From: Pseudomonas jinjuensis
GTDB lineage: Bacteria; Pseudomonadota; Gammaproteobacteria; Pseudomonadales; Pseudomonadaceae
Reading direction: 5' to 3'
Assembly (NCBI RefSeq): GCF_900103845.1
Contig: NZ_FNIJ01000009.1
Location: 1-50,987, forward strand
DNA: 50,987 nt
Program-made: the position numbers and the translations under genes
Notes under the pieces: model-generated
Seen by the model: only the letters and a program-made list of their open reading frames with translations
Databases searched by the model: none
Told to the model about the DNA's origin: nothing
Shown here: positions 26,026-33,799 of the stretch, one piece after another
Layout: each line of letters begins with the position of its first letter
Position numbering within the stretch: the stretch's first letter is position 1

Positions 26026-26565
26026 TCAGGGGCAGTTGCTCGCGCCGCTGGCATTGGCCCGGGCAATCAGTTCCGCCAGCTTGCGCAGGTTGACTTGGTG
26101 GGCGTTGACCAGGGCCTCGACGCTGTTGGCCGCCGGCGTCTGCAGGCTGCTGCGGCAGGCCAGCGCCCTGGCCGCCCCCGCCCGCTGCAGGCGCCAGTTG
26201 GCGTCGAGCAGGGCGTACTGGCCGGGGACCGAGTCGAAACGCTGGACGTCCACGCGCAACGACGCCGTCGCGTTGCCGTTGGCGGGCGCGCCCAGCTGGT
26301 CCTCCAGGGCATTGCGGAACTCGTCGACGAGGCTGGCGCCCCACCACTCGGTTTCGAGAATGGCCAGGCCGCTGCCGCCCTGGCGGATCACGATCTGCGC
26401 GCGGTCGACCTGCGGCGGCATCGACACCCGTTCCACGCGGACGTTGCCGCTGACGGGGCTTCCCGGCTGCTTGGGGACCAGGGTGTGGTAATGGATGGGC
26501 GCGCTGCTGCAGCCCCAGATTGCAGGGAACAGTCCGGCCAGGAGCAGCATGGGCAGCTTCGGCAT
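26026..26565 (-). CDS. pqiC: PqiC, ABC-type transport auxiliary lipoprotein
   Basis: 179 residues from the ATG at 26565, with AAAGGAGAG upstream. The signal peptide ends at lipobox AIWGCSS (Cys19). The body has HYHTLVPKQP, VRVERVSMPPQVDRAQIVIR, ILETEWWGASLVDEFRNALE and LRVDVQRFDSVPGQYALLDA, the PqiC/YmbA pattern. It is the last gene of the pqi operon. In E. coli PqiC is the outer-membrane end of the PqiABC lipid-transport bridge, binding the PqiB needle. A similar role is expected here. Confidence 0.87.
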   Translation of the reverse strand: MPKLPMLLLAGLFPAIWGCSSAPIHYHTLVPKQPGSPVSGNVRVERVSMPPQVDRAQIVIRQGGSGLAILETEWWGASLVDEFRNALEDQLGAPANGNATASLRVDVQRFDSVPGQYALLDANWRLQRAGAARALACRSSLQTPAANSVEALVNAHQVNLRKLAELIARANASGASNCP

Positions 26566-26589
26566 CTGAATTCTCTCCTTTGTCCAGGA

Positions 26590-28230
26590 TCAGGGCTGCA
26601 GGTTGTTGGCGTCGGCGGCTTTCGGGCGGCCGCGGATCAGCGATTCGGGATGGCGGCCCAGATAGTCGGACAGGTCGCGCAGCGAACGCGACATGCGGTC
26701 CAGCTCATCCAGCGTGTCGCCGAGTTTTTCCCGCTGCGGCGAATCCTCGGCCAGCGCCGAGTTGGCCGTCTGCAGGGTCGTCCGCACCTCCGCCAGGGTA
26801 TTGGTCACGCCAGGCAGCGTCTGGCTGTTGAACTGCTTCATGCTCTTCTGCAGCTCACGCAGGTTGCCATCCAGGTTGTTGGCGATCCGTTCGAGCGGCA
26901 GCTTGCGGATGCGCTCGACGACTTCCTGCAGCTGCTCCTCCAGCTTGGCCAGGCTGCCCGGAATGGTGGGGACGTTGATCGGCCGCGCGGTGTTGTCGAA
27001 GGCCACGGGCTTCGCGTCGGGATAGAAGTCCAGCGAGATGTACAGCTGCCCGGTAAGCAGGTTGCCGCTGCGCGCCTGCGCCCGCAGGCCGTGTTCGACG
27101 AAGCTGCCGATCAGCCGGCTGACGCTGGCATCGTCGTCCGGGGAATGGTCGCGCGCCGCGAGCAGCTTCCGATGCACCGGCCCCAGCCGCTGCGGGTGGA
27201 CCACCGCATCAACCATGACCGGGAAACTCTGCTGCTGCTCGTCGTAATCCAGCCATACCGCCGTGACCTTGCCGAACTCGACCCCCATGAATTCCACCGG
27301 CGCGCCGACGGCCAGCCCGCGCATCGACTGGTCGAAACGCAGGCGCAGGTGCTGTGCCCTGCCGGAAGGCGGCGCCAGGGCCGTCTCGCGGTCGGCGAAC
27401 AACTCGAACACCTGCTTGTCGGCCGCCAGCGGGCTCTCGACGGGCCGTTGCGGAGCACCGAAGGCCAGGCCGCCGACCAGCAGCGACGACAGCGACTCGG
27501 TATTGACCTTCACGCCATTGGCGCCGACGTCGACATCGATGCCGCTGGCATTCCAGAAGCGCGTGTCCTGGGTCACGAAGGCGTCGTTGGGAGCATCGAC
27601 GAAGATGCCGATCTCGACGCCCTTGCCATCGGGCCTGAGCGCATAGGAAACCACCTGGCCCACGGGAATCTTGCGGTAATAGATGTTCGAACCGATGTCC
27701 AGCGAGCCCAGGTCGTCGGCCTGCAGGACGAAGTTCTTGCCCTTCTCGCCATAGGTGATCGGCGGCGGCGCCTCCAGGCCGGTGAAGCGTTTGGCCGGCG
27801 TCTTCGATTCGCCGGCATCGGCGCCGATGAAGTTGCCCGACAGCAGGGTATCCACGCCGGTGACGCCGCCGGCGCCGATGCGCGGCTTGACCACCCAGAA
27901 CTGCGCGCTCTCGGTGGCGAAGGACTCGGCTTCCTTGTGCAGCTTCACCGTGGCGATCACGCTCTTCCGGTCCTTGGCCAGTTCGACTTCCTCCACCTCG
28001 CCGATCACCACGCTGCGGTACTTCACCTGGGTCTTGTGGGCGACCAGCCCTTCGCCGGTCTTGAACGAGATCTCGATGGTGGGCCCCTGCTGCATCCAGC
28101 TGCGCACGATCAGGGACGCGCCGATCAGCAGCGCGACGATGGGCACTATCCACACCAGCGAGACGTTCCAGCGCCGCGTGCGAACCTCGGCGCTGCCTGG
28201 CGAGGCCTGTTCAGGGGTGTCGTGGTCCAT
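26590..28230 (-). CDS. pqiB: PqiB, three-MCE-domain intermembrane transport protein
   Basis: 546 residues from the ATG at 28230, chosen because GGAGA lies 8 bases upstream; an in-frame ATG at 28245 would add five residues and cannot be excluded. One membrane anchor (VSLVWIVPIVALLIGASLIV) is followed by three MlaD/MCE domains, recognisable at ISFKTGEGLVAHKTQVKYR, SNIYYRKIPVGQVVSYAL and RGLAVGAPVEFMGVEFGKV. A C-terminal coiled coil (about 435-530, ending in LRDLSDYLGRHPESLIRGRP) should form the long needle that spans the periplasm. The start overlaps the stop of the second pqiA gene. Confidence 0.92.
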   Translation of the reverse strand: MDHDTPEQASPGSAEVRTRRWNVSLVWIVPIVALLIGASLIVRSWMQQGPTIEISFKTGEGLVAHKTQVKYRSVVIGEVEEVELAKDRKSVIATVKLHKEAESFATESAQFWVVKPRIGAGGVTGVDTLLSGNFIGADAGESKTPAKRFTGLEAPPPITYGEKGKNFVLQADDLGSLDIGSNIYYRKIPVGQVVSYALRPDGKGVEIGIFVDAPNDAFVTQDTRFWNASGIDVDVGANGVKVNTESLSSLLVGGLAFGAPQRPVESPLAADKQVFELFADRETALAPPSGRAQHLRLRFDQSMRGLAVGAPVEFMGVEFGKVTAVWLDYDEQQQSFPVMVDAVVHPQRLGPVHRKLLAARDHSPDDDASVSRLIGSFVEHGLRAQARSGNLLTGQLYISLDFYPDAKPVAFDNTARPINVPTIPGSLAKLEEQLQEVVERIRKLPLERIANNLDGNLRELQKSMKQFNSQTLPGVTNTLAEVRTTLQTANSALAEDSPQREKLGDTLDELDRMSRSLRDLSDYLGRHPESLIRGRPKAADANNLQP

Positions 28231-28846
28231 CGGTCGGTTCTCCATCGTCCCAGATAAGCCTTGGGTCGAAACTCATGGCGGAAAGCATGGTGAGTACCAC
28301 CACCAGGCCGAAGAACAGGATGCCGGCGCGCGGCTCGATGGTACCCAGCCCGCGCAACTGCACCAGGGCGGCGACCAGCGCCACCACCATCACGTCGAGC
28401 ATCGACCAGTAGCCGATCAGCTCGACGAAGCGGAACAGCTTCGAGCGCTGCGGGCGGGCCCAGGCGCTGTGGCGCTGGGCGGTGACCAGCAGCATGCCCA
28501 TGGAGAGGAACTTGATCGCCGGCACGCCGATGCTGGCGATGAAGATGATCAGGGCGATATCCCACGCCCCGCTCTCCCAGAACTCCACCACCCCGCCGCC
28601 GATGGTGCTGTCGATGCCCTGCCCGAGCATCTCGGTGCGCATCACCGGCAGCAGGTTGGCGGGGACATAGAAGATCAGCGCGGCGACCAGGTAGGCCCAG
28701 GCGCGGGTGATGGCGTCGCTCTTGCGCGGATGCAGCGGCGCGCCGCAGCGCTCGCACTGGTGGGCGTTGCGGCGCACGTCGCAGGCCATTCCGCAGCCAT
28801 GGCAGAGGCACAGCTTCAGCTCGGCGGCGAGCGGCGGCGTGCTCAT
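28211..28846 (-). CDS. pqiA: PqiA, second half-subunit
   Basis: 211 residues from the ATG at 28846, which overlaps the stop of the first pqiA gene (ATGA). An N-terminal zinc ribbon (CHGCGMACD, CERCGAPL) precedes four membrane helices with the family motif IFYVPANLLPVM and SMLDVMVVALVAALVQL. E. coli PqiA is one protein with two such domains; here each domain is its own gene. The two products probably pair in the inner membrane as the entry platform for PqiB. The last 20 residues are polar (DPRLIWDDGEPTDGPRH). Confidence 0.88.
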   Translation of the reverse strand: MSTPPLAAELKLCLCHGCGMACDVRRNAHQCERCGAPLHPRKSDAITRAWAYLVAALIFYVPANLLPVMRTEMLGQGIDSTIGGGVVEFWESGAWDIALIIFIASIGVPAIKFLSMGMLLVTAQRHSAWARPQRSKLFRFVELIGYWSMLDVMVVALVAALVQLRGLGTIEPRAGILFFGLVVVLTMLSAMSFDPRLIWDDGEPTDGPRHP

Positions 28847-29439
28847 ACCTGCCCCCACAGGTCGCGGATGTCCTTGCCGGCGATGGAGATGATCAGCACG
28901 CTCAGCGCCGCCATGGCGACCAGCCCGATGCCGGGGATCACGTCCAGCAGGCCGGCCAGCTTGATCACCGCCACCATGGTGCCCAGCAGGCAGACTTCGA
29001 GCATGCTCCAGGGCCGCAGGGCTTCGAGCCAGCGCATGCAGAAGGCGAAACCCGGCGCGCGCCGGGCGCCGAGGGCGAACGTCAGGACCCAGATCAGCAG
29101 CGCCACCTGCAGGCAGGGCGCGAGGATGATCGAGAGGGCCATGACCAGCGCGATGATGGTGATGCTGCCGCTGCCGAGGATCAGCACCGCATCCCAGAGC
29201 GTCGCCGAATTGCTCAGCCCCTGCATGCTGATGGACATCACCGGATAGCTGTTGGCGAAGGCCAGCAGCAGGGCGCCGGTCACGCTCAGGGCCAGGCGCT
29301 GCTGCACGGACAGCGCGTTGTGCCGCTGCAGCACGCCGCCGCAGCGCACGCACAGGGCGCGCTGGTGGCGCTGCAACGGCTCACGCCGGTAAACCGCGTC
29401 GCAGTATTCGCAGATGATCAGCTCGCCGGGGCTGCTCAT
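28843..29439 (-). CDS. pqiA: PqiA, first half-subunit
   Basis: 198 residues from the ATG at 29439; a longer frame to 29532 runs through the terminator of the upstream gene and is rejected. It has a zinc ribbon CEYCDAVYRR/CVRCGG and four membrane helices with LLLAFANSYPVMSI, the counterpart of the family ANxxPVM motif, and WSMLEVCLLGTMVAVIKL. It starts the operon pqiA-pqiA-pqiB-pqiC. Sequence between it and the DUF3015 gene contains a minus-strand terminator, so its promoter lies within 29440-29505. Confidence 0.88.
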   Translation of the reverse strand: MSSPGELIICEYCDAVYRREPLQRHQRALCVRCGGVLQRHNALSVQQRLALSVTGALLLAFANSYPVMSISMQGLSNSATLWDAVLILGSGSITIIALVMALSIILAPCLQVALLIWVLTFALGARRAPGFAFCMRWLEALRPWSMLEVCLLGTMVAVIKLAGLLDVIPGIGLVAMAALSVLIISIAGKDIRDLWGQV

Positions 29440-29504
29440 GCCGGTCTCCCTTCGGGTTGCCGGCCGGCCGTCGGACCGCAGCCGGCGACTGCCCCTTTCC
29501 GGCG

Positions 29505-29533
29505 CAAACAAAATGCCCTCGGCAGAGGGCATT
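29505..29533 (-). terminator. Intrinsic terminator of the DUF3015 gene
   Basis: Stem AATGCCCTC/GAGGGCATT with a GGCA loop (29512-29533). On the minus strand it is followed by TTGTTTG, a T-rich tail. It begins 15 bp after the DUF3015 stop codon and separates that gene from the pqi operon. Confidence 0.75.
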
Positions 29534-29547
29534 CGTTCGCCTGGACG

Positions 29548-30054
29548 TCAGGACTGCTGACGGACATATCGCGCCAGTATCGAGTCCTTCTCCATCACCG
29601 CCAGCGTGTTGCGGTAGACCTCCTCGCCGGTGGCGTCCTTGCTGGCGAAGATGTCGCCGAAGTGCTGCCGGGTGACCTGGGCGAAATGGGCACGGTCGCC
29701 CGCCTCCACGCCCAGCAGGGTGGCGTAGGCATCCAGCGCCTCGCCCTGCCCCTTGGCCATGTCCTCGGCGATGCTGTCGAGCATGCCGTTCATGGCGAAG
29801 ATCGAGCGGCCGCCATAGCCGAGCACGGCATCGGAGTTGCACCCGTTGGTCCCGGAGGTCAGGCCGAAGGTGGCGTTGCCCGAGGTGCCGTTGGTAGTGG
29901 TCGCCAGCAGGTGCGGGAACAGTCCGCGCTGGCCTTCGAACACCATGTTGCCCCATCCGCAGCCGTTGCCGCCCGCCTGTGCCGCGTGGGCCATCACGCT
30001 GGCGGCACTCAGGAGCCCGACCAGTACACCCTTGACGATCAGTTCGTTTCTCAT
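29548..30054 (-). CDS. DUF3015 periplasmic protein
   Basis: 168 residues from the ATG at 30054, with AAGGAA upstream. A signal peptide (IVKGVLVGLLSAASVMAHA) precedes a body with GGNGCGWGNMVFEGQRGLF, ATTTNGTSGNATFGLTSGT and NGCNSDAVLGYG, then a helical half. These glycine- and asparagine-rich blocks with two cysteines are typical of DUF3015, a family of unknown function common in Pseudomonas. The two cysteines (NGCGW and NGCNS) may form a disulphide. It has its own terminator, so it is a single-gene unit. Confidence 0.85.
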   Translation of the reverse strand: MRNELIVKGVLVGLLSAASVMAHAAQAGGNGCGWGNMVFEGQRGLFPHLLATTTNGTSGNATFGLTSGTNGCNSDAVLGYGGRSIFAMNGMLDSIAEDMAKGQGEALDAYATLLGVEAGDRAHFAQVTRQHFGDIFASKDATGEEVYRNTLAVMEKDSILARYVRQQS

Positions 30055-30196
30055 GCGCTTCGTTCCTTGCTTTCTCGCTGTTTTCGCGCGCGATTGCCGT
30101 ACGACACCCCTGCTGAACGACACGCGAGCCCCGTGGAACACTCTAGATCAGGCTTTCCGGTCTTACGAAATCCTCCCTTCCTGTAGTCGACGGAAT

Positions 30197-31882
30197 TCAA
30201 CCCGCCACGAACACGATGATCGGACCGCAGACCGCCAGCAGGACGTTGGAGATGGCGTAGCAGACGGTGAAGCCGATCACCGGCGTGTTGCTGCCGGACT
30301 GCTCGATGATCTTGTTCATCGAGGCGGCCTCGGTCTGCGCTCCCGCCAGCGCGCCGAACAGGATCATCGGATGCAGGCGCAGCACGTAGCGGCCGAAATA
30401 GAGCGCCACCAGCGGCGGCAGCAGGGTCACCACCACGCCCGAGATCAGCAGCGCCACGCCCTGCTCCTGCATGGCGTCGATGGCCGCCGGCCCGGCGAGC
30501 AGCCCGACCACCGCGCCGAACGCGGTCAGCCCGAACTCGGAGAAGGCCCACTGCGCCGCCGGCGGCAGGGCGCCGATCTCCGGGTGGCGGGAATTGAGCC
30601 AGCCGATCAGCAGCCCCACCAGCAGCACACCGCCGCCCACGCCCAGCTCGATGGGAATCATGCCCACGTGGGTCGACAGCATGCCGACCAGCGCCCCCAG
30701 CACCATGCCCAGGCTGTGCACGGCGATGTCGCTCTTGTAGCTGCGTTCGCGGATGCGCCCCAGCTGCGCCGCCAGCGCCTCGACGCTGGCGGTGCGCCCG
30801 GTCAGGGAGATCACGTCGCCGCGCCGCAGCACCGTGTTGGGCAGCAGCGGCAGTTCGAGACCCTGGCGGGTGATGGTCTGGATGAAGCAGCCCATCCGTT
30901 CGCTGCCGACCAGGCGCGCCTTGATCTCGTGGATGGTCCTGCCGGCCAGTTCGGCGGCAGTCAGCACCACGTCCGCCTTGCGGGTCGGGAAGGACAGCGA
31001 TTCCGGGTGATCCATCTCCGGGCCGATCCACTCGGCCAGCTCGCCCACCGCCTCGCGCAGCGCATAGACCCCGGCGATGTCACCCGTCTGCAGCAACAGC
31101 GCGGGATCGCGCGGCAGTACCTGGCCGCCCCGCACCACGCGCTCGACGCTCAGCGCCGGATGCAGCCGCTCGATGTCGGCGATGGTCGCGCCGGCGGCGG
31201 CATCCGCCGCGACCCGGTGCGAACGCACCACGATGCGCGTGTAGGGGATGCTGATGGCGTCCTCGTTGATGGCGATGCCCAGTTCCAGCTCCAGCTCGCG
31301 CGCCGAGGTGCGCAGGTCCACGCCCAGCAGCCGGGGCGCGATGCTGCCGACGAAGACGATCAGGCCGATGGTGCCGAACAGGTAGGTGATGGCGTAGGCG
31401 ACGGCCATGTGACTGTTGAGCTGGGCCTTGGCGGCATCGTCCAGGGGGAGCTGGGCGATGGCGCTGCTCGCCGTGCCCATGATCGCCGTGTCGGTCAGCG
31501 CGCCGGCGCCCAGGCCGGCGGTGAGCCCGGCGTCGAACTGGTAGATCGCGTTCATCAGCAGGATGGCGCCGAGCGCGGTGGCGCACAGCACCACCGAGAA
31601 CAGCACCAGCTTGAGGGTGCCGCGGTTCAGGCTGCCGAAGAACTCCGGGCCGCTCTTGAAGCCCACGGCGTAGATGAACAGCACGAAGAACACCGACTTC
31701 AGCTCATGGGGCACGTCCAGGCCGATCTGGCCGATGAGCAGGCCCATCAGCAGCGCGCCGGCGACCGAACCGAGGTGGAAGCTGCCCAGCCGGACCCGGC
31801 CGATCAGCACGCCCAGCGCTATCGCCAGGAACACCGCGATCTCCGGGTTGGAGCGCAGCGCGCCGAGGACGAAATCGATCAT
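30197..31882 (-). CDS. AspT-like antiporter with central RCK_C domains
   Basis: 561 residues from the ATG at 31882, overlapping the mscS-like stop (ATGA). Two AspT/YidE membrane halves (GVLIGRVRLGSFHLGSVAGA, GAGALTDTAIMGTASSAI; LVGMLSTHVGMIPIELGVGG, GALAGAQTEAASMNKIIEQS) flank a soluble centre of two TrkA-C-like domains (VERVVRGGQVLPRD, LPNTVLRRGDVISLTG). The family includes the aspartate:alanine exchanger AspT. The motif GALAGAQTEAASMN is the second-half counterpart of the conserved GALTDT segment. No decarboxylase accompanies it, so its substrate is open. Confidence 0.87.
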   Translation of the reverse strand: MIDFVLGALRSNPEIAVFLAIALGVLIGRVRLGSFHLGSVAGALLMGLLIGQIGLDVPHELKSVFFVLFIYAVGFKSGPEFFGSLNRGTLKLVLFSVVLCATALGAILLMNAIYQFDAGLTAGLGAGALTDTAIMGTASSAIAQLPLDDAAKAQLNSHMAVAYAITYLFGTIGLIVFVGSIAPRLLGVDLRTSARELELELGIAINEDAISIPYTRIVVRSHRVAADAAAGATIADIERLHPALSVERVVRGGQVLPRDPALLLQTGDIAGVYALREAVGELAEWIGPEMDHPESLSFPTRKADVVLTAAELAGRTIHEIKARLVGSERMGCFIQTITRQGLELPLLPNTVLRRGDVISLTGRTASVEALAAQLGRIRERSYKSDIAVHSLGMVLGALVGMLSTHVGMIPIELGVGGGVLLVGLLIGWLNSRHPEIGALPPAAQWAFSEFGLTAFGAVVGLLAGPAAIDAMQEQGVALLISGVVVTLLPPLVALYFGRYVLRLHPMILFGALAGAQTEAASMNKIIEQSGSNTPVIGFTVCYAISNVLLAVCGPIIVFVAG

Positions 31883-33510
31883 TGCCGCTCCTCCCCGGGG
31901 TCGGGTCGTTTCGCCGGCTCGGTGAACCAGCGCTCCCTCGGCACCCACTTCTCCTGCTCCGGATCGCCCAGGTAATGCGGCGACATGATCTGCACGCCAT
32001 GCTCGTTGAACACGTCCTGGATGTTGGCGTGCAGCATGCTCAGCAGCTCGGCGCGCGGCCGCGGCTCGCTCGGCACCGCCTGCGCCACCAGCCGGTACTC
32101 GGGGTAGAAATCCGACAGCGCGGTCTGGAACACCTGCGGCCTGGGATTCTCCAGCACGCCGGGCGTGCGGCGCGCCGCTTCCAGCAGCATGGCCTCGACC
32201 TGCCGCCACGGCGTGTCGTAGCCGATGGTCACCACGGTATCCACCACATAGCCCATGCCCTGCACCACGCGGGAGTAGTTCTTGGTCACCGACCCGGTGA
32301 TCGTCGAGTTGGGGATGGTCAGCACTTCGCCCAGGCCGGTGCGGATGCTGGTGGTGAACATGCCCACCTCGGTGACCGTGCCTTCGTGTTCGCCGATGCG
32401 CACGAACTCCCCGGGGCGCAGGGTGCGGGTATAGGTGAGGATCAATCCCGCCGCGGCCTGCCCCACCACGCTGGATGCGCCGAGGGAAATCATCAGCCCG
32501 ATCAGCACCGACAGCCCCTTGAAGGCGGCGGTCCCGGCGCCGGGCAGGTAGGGATAGGCCATGGCCAGGGCGAACAGCCAGATCGCCAGCGACGTCAGCC
32601 GCGTGGTGGGTTGCAGGGTCTCGTGGTTGAGCCAGCTGACGATGCCGGGACGCGAAAGGCGCTCCAGCAGCCGCCGGCTGAACGCGCTGGCGCCCCGGGC
32701 GATGAAGAAGATCAGCACGGCGATCACCAGCCCCGGAATGGCGCCGACTACCGCGTCGAGCAGATAGCGCGCCAGCGCCAGCAGGTACTGGTCGAGGCTT
32801 TCGCCCCACGGCCGGGTGTAGGGGAAGCGCTGCAGGACGAAGCTCAGCCACTCGTAGCTGAGCAGCAGCACCAGCAGCCAGTAGACCAGGCCCAGGATTC
32901 CCCGCAGCAGGGGGAACAGGTTGCCGATATCGACCAGCGGCGTATGGCCCACCCGCAGCGCACCGGTGTGCCTGCGCATGAGTCCGGGCAGCCAGGACAG
33001 GGCTTTCCGGCGGGCTAAGGAAATGCCGCGCAACAGTGCGAGGTAGAGCAGCGTGGCGGCGACGGAGAGACCGCCCGCGATCAGCAGGAAGCGCAGGCTG
33101 CGCGCCTGCTCCGCCTCCGTCACCACCTGGCGCAGGCGCTGGGCCGCGTCCTCGGCCGCCTGGCGCACCGAGCTGTCCGTCGGGGCGAGATCCCTCGGCG
33201 AAACGATGAACGCCCGGCGGTCACCGAGCAGCACCAGGTAGCTGTCCTGGATCGGGTCGATGCGGACCGCCGTTTCCTCCGCGCCGTCGAGCATCTCGCG
33301 GATCACTGCCTGCGCACGCGCGGCGCGGGCCTCGGGTGATTCGCCGAGTACGGTTGCGCGGAAAACCATGACGCCGCGATTGGCGATCTTCAGTTCGGCG
33401 GAGGTCTGCGTGGGCGCCACGGCCTCTTCCGCCGCGTTCGCCAGGGCGGAACATGCCGCCAGCAGCACGCAGAGCGCGACCCCGATCCACCCGCCAATCC
33501 CTTTCCCCAT
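31879..33510 (-). CDS. MscS-family mechanosensitive channel with long periplasmic N-terminus
   Basis: 543 residues from the ATG at 33510, with GGAG eight bases upstream; a GTG at 33519 is the alternative. A signal peptide is followed by a 100-residue periplasmic region, four membrane helices, and the pore helix and beta domain of MscS: LMISLGASSVVGQAAAGLIL, YTRTLRPGEFVRIGEHEGTV, TSIRTGLGEVLTIPNSTI. The C-terminal domain ends in INVQDVFNE-like and HYLGDP segments. It is larger than E. coli MscS (286) and resembles YbiO/YnaI-type channels. Coupling by overlap to an AspT-like antiporter suggests a joint osmotic or ion role. Confidence 0.9.
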   Translation of the reverse strand: MGKGIGGWIGVALCVLLAACSALANAAEEAVAPTQTSAELKIANRGVMVFRATVLGESPEARAARAQAVIREMLDGAEETAVRIDPIQDSYLVLLGDRRAFIVSPRDLAPTDSSVRQAAEDAAQRLRQVVTEAEQARSLRFLLIAGGLSVAATLLYLALLRGISLARRKALSWLPGLMRRHTGALRVGHTPLVDIGNLFPLLRGILGLVYWLLVLLLSYEWLSFVLQRFPYTRPWGESLDQYLLALARYLLDAVVGAIPGLVIAVLIFFIARGASAFSRRLLERLSRPGIVSWLNHETLQPTTRLTSLAIWLFALAMAYPYLPGAGTAAFKGLSVLIGLMISLGASSVVGQAAAGLILTYTRTLRPGEFVRIGEHEGTVTEVGMFTTSIRTGLGEVLTIPNSTITGSVTKNYSRVVQGMGYVVDTVVTIGYDTPWRQVEAMLLEAARRTPGVLENPRPQVFQTALSDFYPEYRLVAQAVPSEPRPRAELLSMLHANIQDVFNEHGVQIMSPHYLGDPEQEKWVPRERWFTEPAKRPDPGEERQ

Positions 33511-33799
33511 GGTCCACACTCCAGCCAGGTCTCATCGTTGGTCCGGCATACCCGGCCAACCGGATTCCGTGTCCCGGCATTTGCAGCCTAGACCAGTTTT
33601 TCGGGTCGATGGATGACACATCAATAGCCGAAAAACGAAGGAAAAGTGACAAACGTCGTCGATAAAACGCGTTCATGGCGTCCGTTCGTCCGTGGTGCGT
33701 AGCGCGTCTGGCGAGAGGGTCTAAGGTTGCCTGAACGGATTGACCAACCGGACGGTTTTACGTCTTCGATGACACCGATTGGCGGAAGGGAATGAGCAT

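Noticed and set aside
26095..28257. A 720-codon plus-strand frame opposite pqiB and pqiC
   Set aside because: It is antisense to well-supported genes, with a composition typical of mirrored high-GC coding sequence and no domain.
29837..31975. A 712-codon plus-strand frame rich in His, Gln and Arg opposite the AspT-like gene
   Set aside because: It is a shadow of the antiporter and DUF3015 genes, without motif or ribosome-binding site.
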